From Ditylenchus dipsaci (lineage: Eukaryota; Nematoda; Chromadorea; Rhabditida; Anguinidae): a stretch of 64,000 nt of DNA. The notes beneath the pieces are model-generated. The model was not told the DNA's origin. It saw only the letters and a list, made by a program, of their open reading frames with translations, and searched no databases. The translations under genes and the position numbers were made by a program. Shown one piece after another: positions 1-10,370 of the stretch. The stretch's first letter is position 1; every line of letters starts with the position of its first letter. The stretch is taken from NCBI GenBank assembly GCA_004194705.1, contig SADC01000118.1, forward strand, positions 186,001 to 250,000, in the 5' to 3' direction.

Positions 1-1096
1 CACGTGCTGAGTCTCTTTGTGGGAGATGACTTTATACCCAGAATATCCTACCAAGTTTGATCATTGGTTAACCAATTTAGATAATAATGGTATTTTTGTA
101 GTCCATCCAAGCACTCAAGGGCGATATCGACCGAGAAATATTCTCAACGGCAAAGGCCAAATATGAGATATTAATCAAAGGGTTCTTCAAGCTGTTCTTT
201 TCTGCTCCTTGGGAACTCCATCCAGGTAAAGAACTTTGAACTGTATCTCAAAAATGTTATTGCAAACTTCCTTTGTGCTGTGTATTTGGCCTGATTATGA
301 AGACTTCGGTTCGGTTTGACTGTAAAAGTGCAGTATCGAATATTCAGATGAGAGATAGTGAAATTGTGTTGATAGGTTGACTGTGAGCATCAAGTAGCCA
401 ACTCTACAGTTAACTCTACAATTAAAAACTTAATCTTGTGCTGGACTGTATGATAAAAAAACTAGGCGACAAAATAGTGAACCCCACAGTAACCCACGGT
501 GCCTACATATCACACTAACTATCCATTTTCAGCCCTATCAGAAAGTGATGGCACCACATCCAGCACGACCAGAGATTGTCGTCGCCTAATTCAAAACCGT
601 GAAACCGAGTTTAACTATGGCGCCAGGGGAGATGCAAATGTGGAGAATGGTCTAGTTACTGAGTCGAGCACTGAATCAGACCAGCAGAGAATACAGGTGT
701 GTCAACCTTATAAGTAAATTTTACAATATATTTTAATTGCTCAAGTTTTCAGCTACATCCACCTGGCCGCTTACTGCGACTTGCTCTTGTAGATGATAAA
801 GTTGAGATGAAATGGGTGAACTATCACTTCCTAAACGAAATACAATTGACGGGTACTATTGTAAGGTGAGGGTCATCGTCGTATATTAAAATTCCTAAGC
901 TTAACTGTAAATATTTCATTCAGCGATCACCTCCCACATAGGTATTTTTCCCTAATTTATTGTTGCTCATAAATTTTGCAACTAATTATTCACGATTTTC
1001 AGAGTGCGAAAGATCGTTCGCCGGCTTGTGATGAAAATCCCACCTGCTAGTCACAATTTATTTAACGCATTACCAAAGAAATTATTTCAAGTATAG
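1..1096 (+). CDS. DAGL: sn1-specific diacylglycerol lipase, C-terminal exons (5' part outside window)
   Basis: Serine hydrolase that cleaves diacylglycerol to 2-monoacylglycerol at the membrane; only its C-terminal part is here. Six exons join in phase: 1-54, 102-225, 533-696, 753-865, 924-941 (an 18-nt micro-exon) and 1003-1096, ending in TAG. The first exon reads FVGDDFIPRISYQ, which matches the family's GKDLVPRLGLSQ segment just after the catalytic core. The fourth starts LHPPGRLLRL, matching the LYPPGR motif, and is followed after a tryptophan by VSDHLPHR, like the family's HEHLP. The third exon (SESDGTTSSTTRD and on) is a Ser/Thr-rich loop inserted just before LHPPGR. The catalytic serine and aspartate lie upstream, out of view. 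Acceptors are mostly TTTCAG or TTTTCAG. Family assignment comes from recalled human DAGL motifs, so class is good and the exact paralogue is open. Confidence 0.78.
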
Positions 1097-2060
1097 TAAA
1101 AATCCTATAACAAATATGTCTGTACATGGAGGAGAATTGCAACCATTTTTATCCAGTTCACTACATTACACCCGTACAAGTCTACTCTCAAAACATGTTT
1201 CTACGAGTTTTCATTCAGCAATATATTAGATCTGTAACAGTTGCACCTCATTTAACGATTCACAAAAAGTACTTTTTCAAGCCAAATCAAACCATTTTTA
1301 TCCATACTTTTAAAGTCCATCTTTAATTCCGATACTGTTTGCCCCAGCACTTATAGCTATCAATTTATAAGCTAGCAAAAAATCGAAAGTTAGTAGGTCA
1401 CTAAAATAAATTGCCGGTCCTTTTGGCGGAATTGAACTTGAGGTGTCTCGTTAAATCGACTAATGACTGTAGTTTCTTGGCTTTAGCATTTAAAAATTTG
1501 TCTGTATGTAATATTGTGTTGTGCTGGGTGTCTACGTATTTGTTGTTTATAAGGCTGTGACTGCTTTTTCAGATAGCATTTTATTGTCGCATGTAGATAT
1601 TATCGGAGTTGGATTCGAATCACACGGCTTTTCAAAGCCCACGAAAATCTTGTACATGCATAACTACCTTAAATTAGAAACTTTGTGAAAAGGCGCCTTA
1701 CTCAAAAACATTAAAACTCCCTTTCTAGTAATCTTCTTGTCCGTTTCGTTGCTTTGATCCTTTTAATTGTACAGCACTAATAAAAAACTGTAACGAGCCT
1801 TATCAGGCGTTTTGAAAAGCAGTGAGATTCAGTAAGATTTATATTGTATTTGGCCATTTTTCACTTTTTGTGTGATTTTGATATTTCATGATATTATTAT
1901 ATTGTAAATCTGGGTAGATGATGATATAGCATAAATATAATAGAATTACTGTCAAATAATACCTCTTACCAACATACTCAATATCAACCGATTTTACATT
2001 GATATGTGAGCCATCACCCACTAACCTTTCTCTCGGTCACACACACTTAAAATTACTGTG
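1097..2060. other. intergenic, AT-rich
   Basis: Downstream of the lipase gene and upstream of the GC-rich element. An AATAAA near 1404 and a run ending AATAAAAAA near 1779 could serve as poly(A) signals. A forward open frame at 1126-1326 has no coding character. Nothing else is recognisable. Confidence 0.4.
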
Positions 2061-2065
2061 TAACC

Positions 2066-2480
2066 AGTGACGGGTCCGCCCGCCGGGTGCGCCTCAAATG
2101 CGCCATGCACTGCCCCGACCCGGTACGTGGGCGGTGAAAAAAATAGTCCGGGGCGCGGGGCGGGGTGAAGGCAGAATTTGGTGGGGCCGGGTACGGGGCG
2201 CTCGGATTTTTTTAATTTCTCTTGAAACTTTGCAAGATGACTTCAATTTTTTAAATTTAAATTATATTGGCCTTTAAAATTGCGTAGAATATATAATGGC
2301 GGCTTTGAAATAGCTTAAGAAATGCTACATGACCCGGTGCGCATCGCCCCAGGGCATGAGGCGGTTCGAGGCAACAGTCTGGAAAATCCTGGGCGGTGCC
2401 GGGGCGATAGTCTGTAAAGCCCTGGGGCGTGGGCGGTGTTGGGGCGAAAATTGCTTGCTTATCCATCACTGTGTGTAACG
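2066..2480. repeat. GC-rich dispersed element (GGGGCGGTG family), copy 1
   Basis: An abrupt GC-rich island in AT-rich DNA, made of CCGGGGCG/GGGCGGTG words and bounded by CCAGTGACGGGTCCGCC on the left and CATCACTGTG on the right, a weak inverted terminal match. A second copy starts with nearly the same left end (CCAGTGATGGTTCCGCC) at 51337. Probably a non-autonomous transposon; no coding frame looks real. Confidence 0.5.
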
Positions 2481-2584
2481 CCTTACAAGTTTCGCCGTAC
2501 ATTAACGTCAAATGAAGGATAGCAGTGACCAAACTAAATAAAATTGCCGTGAAACACAATGTTTGGGAGTAAAATAAAATCTCT

Positions 2585-2800
2585 TTAAAAATAGGATTTT
2601 TCAGCCCTCCTAAAGTCAAGAAAATTTGAGTTGACCGCGATATTTCTGGGTGTAAATCCAAATCCAAAAATCGGAAAGGTAAAGCTCATGGAAATTAGGA
2701 AACTGCGAAAAACAGCTTTGCAAAATGCTTGCTCTGACATGAGACATAGGTACTCAGAGTCAAGTGGGATCCATTGGTAAGAGGTCGACTTCATAGAAAT
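2585..2800. repeat. dispersed repeat with AAACAGCTTTGCAAAAT / GAGACATAGG motif
   Basis: The stretch around 2687-2770 (aaacagctttgcaaaatg, then gagacatagg about 20 bases on) recurs inside a PPP4C intron (about 33500-33600), near 52260-52350, and in reverse orientation near 43790-43880. The shared part is about 110 bp. The copies are divergent. Confidence 0.55.
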
Positions 2801-2902
2801 TTTACGATAATTTAAAATTTCAGTCATTCACTAAATGAGCGAAAACCAACCACTTCATAGGATAATTAAAAAAATCATAACTTTTTAACAACCCAGAACA
2901 AT

Positions 2903-2908
2903 TTTATT
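2903..2908 (-). terminator. poly(A) signal of TOMM7
   Basis: AATAAA on the minus strand, 66 bases past the TOMM7 stop codon. Confidence 0.6.
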
Positions 2909-2973
2909 CAACGGATATACAACAACAATTGGAACAATGATGACTACATTTAATGTATAGGAGAGCTGATTCA

Positions 2974-3461
2974 CTAGCCCCAGATTAGGCTGCCTATTGA
3001 GAGAGGAAACTTTTCACCGGTTGGCATGACATCACCTCCTTGCTGGAACCCTAAAATGAAAGCACGGTAGAATTTGCATGTTGGGTATCGCTATAGCTAG
3101 GATAGCTAGGTTCTGCCATTAATATCTAACCTCCATCGGACTATGATTACAAGATTATAGATGATTTAAATAAATGGTTAATCGACAAAAAAAAGTTTGG
3201 CTAGCAAGTTGATGTGAATACACTTTCGAGCTAATTGCCGTAATTATTTTCCAGAACGTAAAAAGACCTAAAAAGACGTTACGAACACCATTTGTGCAGT
3301 GAAAAAGTAAGAAGGTTGTACATGAAAATTGGAAAAGTGAACGAACCAAAATAGAGGACAAGTGGCACGAATCCATACTGAACACCCACTCTGAATGCAT
3401 TAGAACAGGCCAGCACCATTTCACGATTCTTTTCCGACAACTGTATCTTATAGCAGCTCAT
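2974..3461 (-). CDS. TOMM7: TOM complex subunit TOMM7
   Basis: Small outer-mitochondrial-membrane protein that modulates assembly and stability of the TOM import pore. Two exons on the minus strand, 3461-3347 and 3050-2974, join in phase (G|GG) to give 63 residues; human TOMM7 has 55. Exon 1 carries QLSEKNRE followed by the membrane segment YGFVPLVLYFG, matching the family's WGFIPLVIYLG. Exon 2 ends LSIGSLIWG-stop, matching LSLLWG-stop, with a Gly-Pro loop before it (GGDVMP). The donor is GTTCGT, a weak site, and the acceptor is TTTTAG. A TTCTCAG acceptor-like site at 3489-3495 lies 27 bases upstream of the ATG and could be a spliced-leader site. A poly(A) signal (AATAAA on this strand) lies at 2903-2908. 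The length, both signature ends and the clean junction make this secure even though neither exon stands out as an open frame. Confidence 0.9.
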
Positions 3462-3624
3462 GACAGAAGCTTGAGAGAAGCACACAAACTGAGAATTTAT
3501 TAAAGCCTGCAATTTAATGATTAGTTGAGTTGCGACACTTAATTCAAGCAGCCAAAATTTATCAACTTTTTTAAGCGAAAAAGTTTTGACACAAATTTCG
3601 TGTGTCAAAACAATAAAACAAACT

Positions 3625-3804
3625 TACTGGCACTTTTTATACTCGTGAAACCCTTGCATGAAACCGTTTCAGGGACCTTTGAAACTGTTTCAAAGAAACC
3701 CTTGAAACCGTTTCAAGAAACCAGTTTCGAGGAAACCCTTGAAACCGTTTCCTGGAAGCTGGTTTCATGCAACGGTTTCACGAGTATAAAAAGTGCCACT
3801 GGGA
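3625..3804. repeat. foldback element with GAAACCGTTTC tandem core
   Basis: Inverted arms (TGGCACTTTTTATACTCGTG at the left, its complement CACGAGTATAAAAAGTGCCA at the right) enclose 4-5 palindromic copies of a CTTGAAACCGTTTC unit. Short enough to extrude as a hairpin. Confidence 0.75.
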
Positions 3805-4907
3805 ACAATTTCTACAGATGTGTTACACAAATTTAGTGAGATGACCTAACGACTTGAAAATATAACAAAACGGCATTAATTTGCAGCTGATTAGGTCTCA
3901 CAGCTACAGTCGACGCTCTTACTTAGGACACCTCCCACTTACCGTATTTCCTCTAAAGCTACGTTCACATATCCCAAAATCTCGCACCCACACCCGCACT
4001 CACACTCGCACCCACACCCAGACCCACACTGTGTTCACAATAGGGTTTGAAAATCCCGCACCCACACTCAGACCCACACCCGCACCGACACCTGTTCACA
4101 ATCAGATTTTGAAAATCCCGCACCCACACTCAATCCCACACCCACACTCTGACCCTGTTCACAATCAGATTTTCAAATCCCTAAATTTTTTTAAAGCCTG
4201 GTACTCGTCCATTGCGTTGTGTTCTAGACAATTTATCAGCAAGTCCTTGATTTTTGTTATTCATATATTTTTTGGGCAAACTTTTTTTTGTGGCCGAAAA
4301 TCTCTTTTTGAGCCGAAATACTTTTTTTTGTAGCCGAAAAAAATTGTTGCCGAAAATCCTTTTTTTATGGCCGAAAATCTTTGTCTTGTCGCCTGAAATT
4401 GGTCTCGACACGAAATTAACAACTTTTGAATTTTTTTGAGTGAAATTCAGGGGCGAGGAAAGACCAGATGGCTCAGTACCCACCAGTGTTTGGAAAAGCC
4501 AAGGCCAAAGCCAAAACCAAAGCCAAAACCAAAGCCAAAAATAGAAAGCCAAATTTTGGCCGGCCAAAATTTGGCTTTGTGTTTTTGGCTTTGTTTTGGC
4601 TTTGAAATTGGCCGAGCCAAATTTTGGCCGGCCAAAATTTGGCTTTGTGTTTTTGGCCTTGGCTTTGGCTTTGAAATTGGCTGAGCCAAATTTTGGCCAG
4701 CATTTTTGGGTTTGGCCGGCACTTTTGGCTTTGGCCAGCCTTTTTTGAGTTTCGATTTTGGCTGTCTAATTTTGGCTTTTGTTACTATATTTAGTATACT
4801 CGATCCTGGCTCAGTACTAATAATGCCTTTTTCTGTTCTCTTTGTTACGATTCATATCTCAACTATTATCTCAATTTTTCGTGTTTTAGTGATCGATATG
4901 GATCGAT

Positions 4908-5120
4908 ATGAATAACCGTATAAGTTATGTGATCGTCATAGGAATACCATGCTCTGGCTATGTTTGCAGTGGAGTTTTGAGTGTGCCTGCGACCAGCGCA
5001 CCGATCGAGCGAATATTCTCTAGCGCGGGACTTGCAACAACAAATAGGAGGAATCGAACAGAATTTGATTTGTTAAATGCGCAGCTTGTCATCTACTGCA
5101 ATAGTGAAATGTTGTGTTAG
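4908..5120 (+). pseudogene. hAT transposase C-terminal dimerisation domain fragment
   Basis: The frame encodes LSVPATSAPIERIFSSAGL at residues 24-42, followed by TNRRNRTEF and DLLNAQLVIY. This is the hallmark of the hAT C-terminal dimerisation domain (S-[IV]-PATSAPSERVFS-x-AG in the family). The RNase-H-like catalytic core and the zinc finger are absent, so this is the tail of a dead transposase. It ends at TAG 5118-5120, and an AATAAA at about 5164-5169 could be its old poly(A) signal. A second frame (5121-5312) follows without recognisable content. It sits at the centre of the nested palindrome. Confidence 0.8.
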
Positions 5121-5773
5121 ATGACCAATTATGTTGAAAAGATTATGACAAATTGTGTTCTTGAAATAAAAGTTTATCACGCGGTAATGAAGAAGAAGTT
5201 GATAGAAGTTAATAGGTATTGGTGTCCCTACATGGGCATCACTACTTGGGTGCCACCTGAGTATTTAAACAGCCTCCTTGGGAGAGCGAAGTCAGCAGTA
5301 AGGGAGTCTTAAAACTTTTTTACTAAAAATTTGTTCAATTCGGCCACTCTAAAAAAAACTTGGCTATGTAGACCTGATTTCCGAATTTGCAGGCCCTCAA
5401 GACCGGAATTTTCCTTTTACTTGGGATTCCATGCGGTATTGACCAAATTAAGCCATCGACAAAAATACAAGGAAAAAAGGCCAAAGCCAAAATCAGACGG
5501 TCAAAGCCAAAAATAGCTGGCCAAGGCTAAAATCAGAGCCAAAGCCAAAAGTGCCGGCCAAAGCCAAAGCCAAAAACACAAAGCCAAATTTGGCCGGCCA
5601 AAATTTGGTTCGGCCAATTTCAAAGCCAAAACCGAAGCCAAAAACACAAAGCCAAATTTTGCCGGCCAAATTTTGGCTTTGTGTTTTTGGCTTTGGTTTT
5701 GGCTTTGGCTTTGCTTTGGCCGGCACTTTTGGCTTTGGCTTTGCGTTGGCTTTGGCTTTTCCAAACACTGGTA

Positions 5774-6064
5774 CCCACTCCGGAATGGCCAAAAGCCGAA
5801 TAATTGGTTTTCTGGGTTTACTAAAGGGGAGTAAACTTTTTGAGAAAAATTGATTGAGCGGATCAGATTTCGGTCCGATCGGCTTAATCGCCCACAACTC
5901 CACTCTGAATCACTCAAAACCACCATAAACCTGGAATTCTGAGCGATTAAGCCTATCGGACCCGAAATCTGATCCGCTCAATCGATTTTTCTCAAAAAGT
6001 TTACTCCCCTTTAGTAAACCCCCAGAAAACCAATTATTTCGGCCTTTTGGCCATTCCGGAGTGG
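5774..6064. repeat. foldback module CACTCCGGAATGGCC
   Basis: A hairpin with arms of about 120-130 bp: cactccggaatggccaaaag, TTTACTAAAGGGGAGTAAAC and GAGCGGATCAGATTTCGG on the left, mirrored on the right. Related modules occur at 15108-15365, 9130-9440 (partial), 24955-25370 and 50190-50580, with a diverged remnant near 22790-22930, each with its own flanks. Confidence 0.75.
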
Positions 6065-7204
6065 GTCCTGAGCCATCTGGTCTTTCCTCGCCCCTGAATT
6101 TCACTCAAAAAAATTCAAAAGTTGTTAATTTCGTGTCGAGACCAATTTTAGGCGACAAGACAAAGATTTTCGGCCACAAAAAAGAGATTTTCGGCCACAA
6201 AAAAGAGATTTTCGGCCACCAATATTATTTATATCCCAAACCAACAAAAACCACCCAAAACGACCCGAAACCACCCCAAGCATCCCCGAACCACCCCGAA
6301 CCACCCCAAACTACCACGAACCACCTTAATCCACCCCAAACACCCCCAAACCATCGCAAACACTAAAAAACACCCAAAAGCATCCGAACCACCCGAAATT
6401 ACTTAGAGCCACACATTTGGTTGGTTTAGGATGGTTTGGGTAGTTTTGGGTGGTATGGGTGGTTTTTGGTGGTTCGGTTGGTTTGGGTGGTTTGGATTGT
6501 TTGGGTGGTTCGGTTGATTTTAGGTGGTTTTGGGTGGTTTGGAAACGACTTGGTACCACCATCAAGTACTACTACGACTGCCGACGTACTACCACTACCA
6601 AGTACCACCGATTGCGAAACACCTCGTATCGAAACATGCTTAACATAAACTGAGTACTACTAACTGGTACTGCGACATATACTACGGATAAAATATTGAA
6701 CTGAACAATTGGTAATCTGACATTGCGTTTGTTGACAGAAAAAATCTGGGTAGTTCGGGGTAGACAACCGGGTAGTCTGGGATAGCAATCGGTTTGAATC
6801 AACTTAAGTGAGCTACACTGAGAAGATGTAGCTCAGAAAATAAATATAAGAACAAGAACACAACAATATAATAATGTTTGAAGTCAATTGGGTTATAAAT
6901 TGTTGAAAAGAGTACTGTTTGAAGCAGTATAAGTAGTCAGGATCGAAAACTGGGTGTGAGATTTGCAACTAGTGTGAGATTTGCCCACACCCGCACCCAC
7001 ACCCGCTCCCACACCCACACTCCTCATTGAGAACAGGGTGTGGTGCGGGTGTGGGTCTGAGTGTGGGTGTGGGATTTTCAAAGCTTATTGTGAACACGAG
7101 TGTGGGTGCGGTGTGGGGTCTGAGTGTGGGTGCGAGATTTTGAGTGTTCACAATAGAGAGTGTGGGTGTGGGTGTGGGATTTTATTTTTATGTGAACGTG
7201 CCTT

Positions 7205-7417
7205 AATATAACCACCCCCCTTTGATTCAAAATCGTGTTCTTGGCATTGCGTTTTCGACCCACTTTTTCGTCACTTCTCTCAGGCAAGTTATGACCCATT
7301 TGTAGCCAGTGAGATGAGCTACAGAAGGAGTGGTAACTTGCTTGGGAGAAGTGATCGAAAAGTGGGTCAAAAACACAACGCCACAAACACGTTTTTTGAA
7401 TTTAGGGGGTGGTTATA
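7205..7417. repeat. hairpin with GTGTTCTTGGCATT arms
   Basis: The left arm (cgtgttcttggcattgcgtt, then acccactttttcgtcacttc) mirrors the right arm (gaagtgatcgaaaagtgggt, ending acaacgccacaaacacg). A close relative with a near-perfect palindrome lies at 54161-54405. Confidence 0.7.
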
Positions 7418-7435
7418 TTAGAGGAAAATACGGTA

Positions 7436-7835
7436 GGACAGAAGTTCGTTCTTACCTCGAGTCCGACACTTTTTTTAGCTCTATTTTATAAAAAAATTCT
7501 GGTTCTGTATTGACAGTCTCTTCCCAAATATCGCAAGGATTCCAATTTTCCAGATCGTTTTCTAAAAACCCTAAAATTTTTTGCTCTGTAAAAGCAAAAG
7601 CTCTTAGTTAGGACAGGCTCTATCAAAAATACCTGTTTTTTAAATAGAGTTTTGGATTTTTTAGAGCAAAAACATTGGATTTTGAAAACGATCCGCTAAT
7701 CAGAATCCTTGCAATATTTGGGACCACACTGTCAAACAGAACTGGCAAAGGTATTAAAACTTAAGGTAAAACAAGTGTCAAACCCAGTAAGTTGGCTGGT
7801 CCCTTGGGTGTCATAAGTAAAAGCGTCGACTGTTT
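7436..7835. repeat. pogo/Tigger-like foldback, degraded
   Basis: Contains the family's subterminal words (gttcgttcttacc, gtccgacacttttttt, caaatatcgcaaggattcc, cagatcg), mirrored after a central palindrome (cttagttaggacaggct ... acctg), and ends near GTCGACTG at about 7830. The left end abuts the CCGTATTTTC terminus of the nested palindrome. Confidence 0.6.
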
Positions 7836-7880
7836 ATCAAAACACAAATTTTTTGATTAAATTGAATTGCCGCAGTAAAA

Positions 7881-7888
7881 GACAGTTG
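7881..7888. repeat. 8-bp target site duplication, left copy
   Basis: GACAGTTG directly before the element at 7889; the identical octamer follows it at 8883-8890. Confidence 0.85.
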
Positions 7889-8882
7889 GGCACTATTCCA
7901 TTGTACCCCCCCAAAAAAGCTATTCAGTGTACCCCCCCAAAAATAATGACTATTCCATTGTACCCCCCCCAAAAACCAACTTTTTTATATGCACTCAAAA
8001 ACCATTTTATGTAATTAATTTTGCCATAAAAAGGCCAGAACAGCCATTTAAATAGGGTTCAAGGGCTGTATTGGGAGGGGAAGGGACAAAACAGGGGCCA
8101 CTAATAATAAGGATTTAAGGCACCCCTCAAACCAGCAACTTGGGGTCCACTACTTAATATATACGTTTGAAGGCACGTCAAACCCAGCAACTTGTGGAGG
8201 ACCCAATACATAAGTACTCAAAAGCCTCTCAAGGGCCAGCCGGGTGGTCCCGAGGTGGTTATGCCTAAACCAGGACCCCTGTGGAGGTGAAGGCAGAAAT
8301 TTTGGATGGCTGAGCCTCTGGCTCGAAGCCAAAGCCGAGAAGGGGGGAGACCCTTTCGGCTGAAAAATTGAGATGTTGAACATGGTTTTGAATACTGGGA
8401 CCTACCGCATAAATAACTCTGGTATGCATGCTTTTTCATGCATCCAGAGTCACTTTCGAGTGATTTGTGTCTAAGGTATGTGGTGTGCGCATCTCAACTC
8501 CAAGCCCCCAGCCCCCTGCGCCCCCGAAGGGGGCGCAGGGGGCTTGAGAGTTAGAGATGCGCGCACGCACTTACCTTAGACATGATCCGAGAAGTACACT
8601 TGATCATAAAATGCATATAGAGTCTATTTTTGCCACGCCCGAGTTGAAAAACATGGTAAAGCAGCCAAAAAAGTGGCCCCTGTGTTATTCCCTTCCCCTC
8701 CCAATACAGCCCTTGAACCCTATTTAAATGGCTTTTTTTGGTCCTTTATGGCGAAATTATACATAAAAATGGTTTTTGAGGGCATATAAAAAAGTTGGTT
8801 TTTGGGGGTACAATGGAATAGGTCATTATTTTTGGGGTACACTGGAATAGCTTTTTGGGGGGGGGTACAATGGAATAGCGGC
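7889..8882. mobile_element. 994-bp hAT-type non-autonomous element, copy 1
   Basis: Ends GGCACTATTCCATTGTACC and GGTACAATGGAATAGCGGC, with inverted arms of about 220 bp that contain CATTGTACCCCCCC repeats and GGGCTGTATTGGGAGGGGAA. It has a perfect 8-bp target duplication (GACAGTTG), typical of the hAT superfamily. A GC-rich inner hairpin is centred at about 8530. No intact transposase. The empty site would be the end of the pogo/Tigger-like element that continues at 8884, so this copy inserted at the very terminus of another transposon. Confidence 0.85.
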
Positions 8883-8883
8883 G

Positions 8884-9125
8884 ACAGTTGATCTCGATAA
8901 AACGGGCACCCCAAAAGTTCGTTCCCCGCTGGGTCCGACACTCTTTAGCTCGATTTTCGAAGCTGTTTTTTAATTCTGTTTTGACATTCCGGTCCCAAAT
9001 ATCGCGAGGATTCCGATTTTACCGATCGTTTTTCAGAATAAACTTTTTTCTCCAGAAAAGCAAAACCTCGATAAACATGCACCCATTTCAGAAATAGGGG
9101 CCTGTTTATTGAGGTTTTGCTTTTT
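8884..9125. repeat. pogo/Tigger-like foldback, half element
   Basis: Starts ACAGTTGATCTCGATAAAAC, then GGGCACCCCAAAAGTTCGTT, with the family's internal words and a central palindrome (acctcgataaac ... gtttattgaggt). The right arm is replaced after about 9120 by another foldback. Confidence 0.65.
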
Positions 9126-9650
9126 AGCGGATCATATTTCTAGTCAGATGGGCTATATCGCTCAGAATTCCACCCTGAATCATTCTCAACCATCTGAAAC
9201 CACCCTAAGCACTGATTTAGAGTACCTAGATACTGGCTTGGAGCGATTTAGGAGTTAGTGGTTTCAGATGGTTGAGAATGATTCAGCATGGAATTATGAG
9301 CGATTCAGCCCATCTGACTGGAAATCTGATCCGCTCAATCGAATTCGAACTGATCCGCTCAATCGCAAAAAATTTACTCCCCACTTAGTAAACCCCAAAA
9401 AACCAACTTTCAGGGGCTTCTGGCCACTCCGGGGAAGTATTCTGAGCGATCCAAGTTATTTTTTGACTATAAAATCGAATTCCCGCAAAATTTAATGCAG
9501 TATTTGACTAAAAATTATAATTTGAAAGTATATTCACATAATTTGACAGGAGATTTACATATTTTGTTTGAAATTTGAATTTGACGGGTAAAAAAATTTG
9601 ACGGGAGATCACATATTTTGACTGGTGTTTTCAATTTGAGCCTTTTTTCT
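9126..9650. repeat. foldback CACTCCGG/TTTGACGGG family, partial copy
   Basis: A palindrome around a stem (atttctagtcagatgggc ... gcccatctgactggaaatct), followed by actccggggaagtattctga and a run of TTTGACGGGAGATTTACAT units. The complete relative is at 50059-50705. The left outer arm is missing here. Confidence 0.65.
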
Positions 9651-9699
9651 CACCGCAATTTGATCTTCCTTACAAAATTGAAAATTCCTTACAAAATTC

Positions 9700-10300
9700 A
9701 ATGATTGGGATTTTTTTGAGTTCCGGGCACCAACTTATTAGCATGGGTGTACCAAACCCCGTCTTTCCTAATTGGAATTCTTGCAAATTCAAAACTTATT
9801 ATTTTCCAAATAAAGATAACTGGCCAATGCCATAGCTGGCCAAAAGCATCTTGATTTTTTACTAACTGGGCAAACACTAATAGTATTTTTATCAACTGGG
9901 CCGAACACTCATACCATGCAAATCACCGTAAACCACTTTAATTCATACCGAACAGCTCTAAACGAGCCTATACAGGGATAAAACGATGAAAAAGAAGATC
10001 GGGGACTCTCTAACACTAGAACGGTGACTTTGGCGCAATCTAATCAAAATTTTAATTGCTATTTGCCCAATTGGTAAAAAAATCAGAATGCTTTTGGCCC
10101 AGTTGGTAAGAAATCAAGTTGCTTTTCGGACGAGTTTGGCGTTGCGCCAATTTTCAAATCCAATTGTTCCATTAGTACACTGTGCCAATTTTTTAATTAA
10201 TTTATCAAGTTCGAATTCGCAATAATTCCAGTTTTCGAAGGACGAGAAATGGTACACCCATTAGCATGGGCATGCCCTTTTAAACGTGAAATACGGTCTT
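9700..10300. repeat. foldback with TTTACTAACTGGGC repeats
   Basis: The left outer part (attagcatgggtgtacc) mirrors the right (ggtacacccattagcatgg), enclosing inverted repeats of a 'tttttactaactgggcaaac' type unit. The terminal word GCATGGGCATGCCCTTTTAA also occurs at 21540-21710. Confidence 0.6.
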
Positions 10301-10370
10301 GTTATTTAAATAATTAAAGTCTGGTTGATTACGATATCGTTCGATCTTGATTGAATTTTTCAAAAGTTTG

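Larger units (their letters stand above)
4447..6104. mobile_element. hAT-like element bounded by CAGGGGCG termini
   Basis: CAGGGGCGAGGAAAGACCAG at 4449 and its inverted copy CTTTCCTCGCCCCTG ending near 6103. Many hAT elements end in CAGGGG. The inverted match continues outward on both sides (gtgaaatt / aatttcac), so the true ends may lie further out and no simple 8-bp direct duplication is visible. The interior has a hAT C-terminal domain fragment and repeat arrays. Confidence 0.6.
3940..7435. repeat. multi-layer nested palindrome (about 3.5 kb)
   Basis: Outermost layer: TACCGTATTTCCTCTAA at 3940 and TTAGAGGAAAATACGGTA at 7418. Layer 2: acgttcacat plus CACCCACACCCGC arrays at 3960-4170, facing the complement at 6950-7200. 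Layer 3: GCCGAAAATC tandem repeats and TTGAGTGAAATTCAGGGGCG at about 4272-4490, facing 6055-6225. Layer 4: GGCCAAAGCCAAAA arrays at 4496-4770 and 5466-5780. A separate hairpin (5774-6064) and a CCACCC/GGTGGT pair (about 6235-6540) sit between layers. The centre holds a hAT transposase remnant. Apparent open reading frames over the arrays ([14 protein letters not shown]) are translations of the repeats. Confidence 0.85.

Noticed and set aside
2257..2667. Minus-strand ORF of 136 codons
   Set aside because: Crosses from the GC-rich repeat into a dispersed repeat; composition changes abruptly within the frame.
3155..3608. The long minus-strand ORFs here as complete genes
   Set aside because: They run through the TOMM7 exon, its intron and upstream DNA; the spliced 63-residue TOMM7 explains the coding part.
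4436..5926. ORFs with KPKPKPK and FGFGFGF repeats on both strands
   Set aside because: They read through GGCCAAAGCC tandem arrays in the arms of the nested palindrome.
6326..6653. Pro/Thr- and Trp/Gly-rich ORFs
   Set aside because: Translations of CCACCC/GGTGGT simple repeats.
6893..7386. His/Thr and Cys/Gly repeat ORFs
   Set aside because: Translations of CACCCACACCC arrays; no domain.
8150..8439. Minus-strand ORFs inside the 994-bp element, also at 20490-20900
   Set aside because: Present in both copies but frames differ after single-base changes and show no transposase motif; the element looks non-coding.
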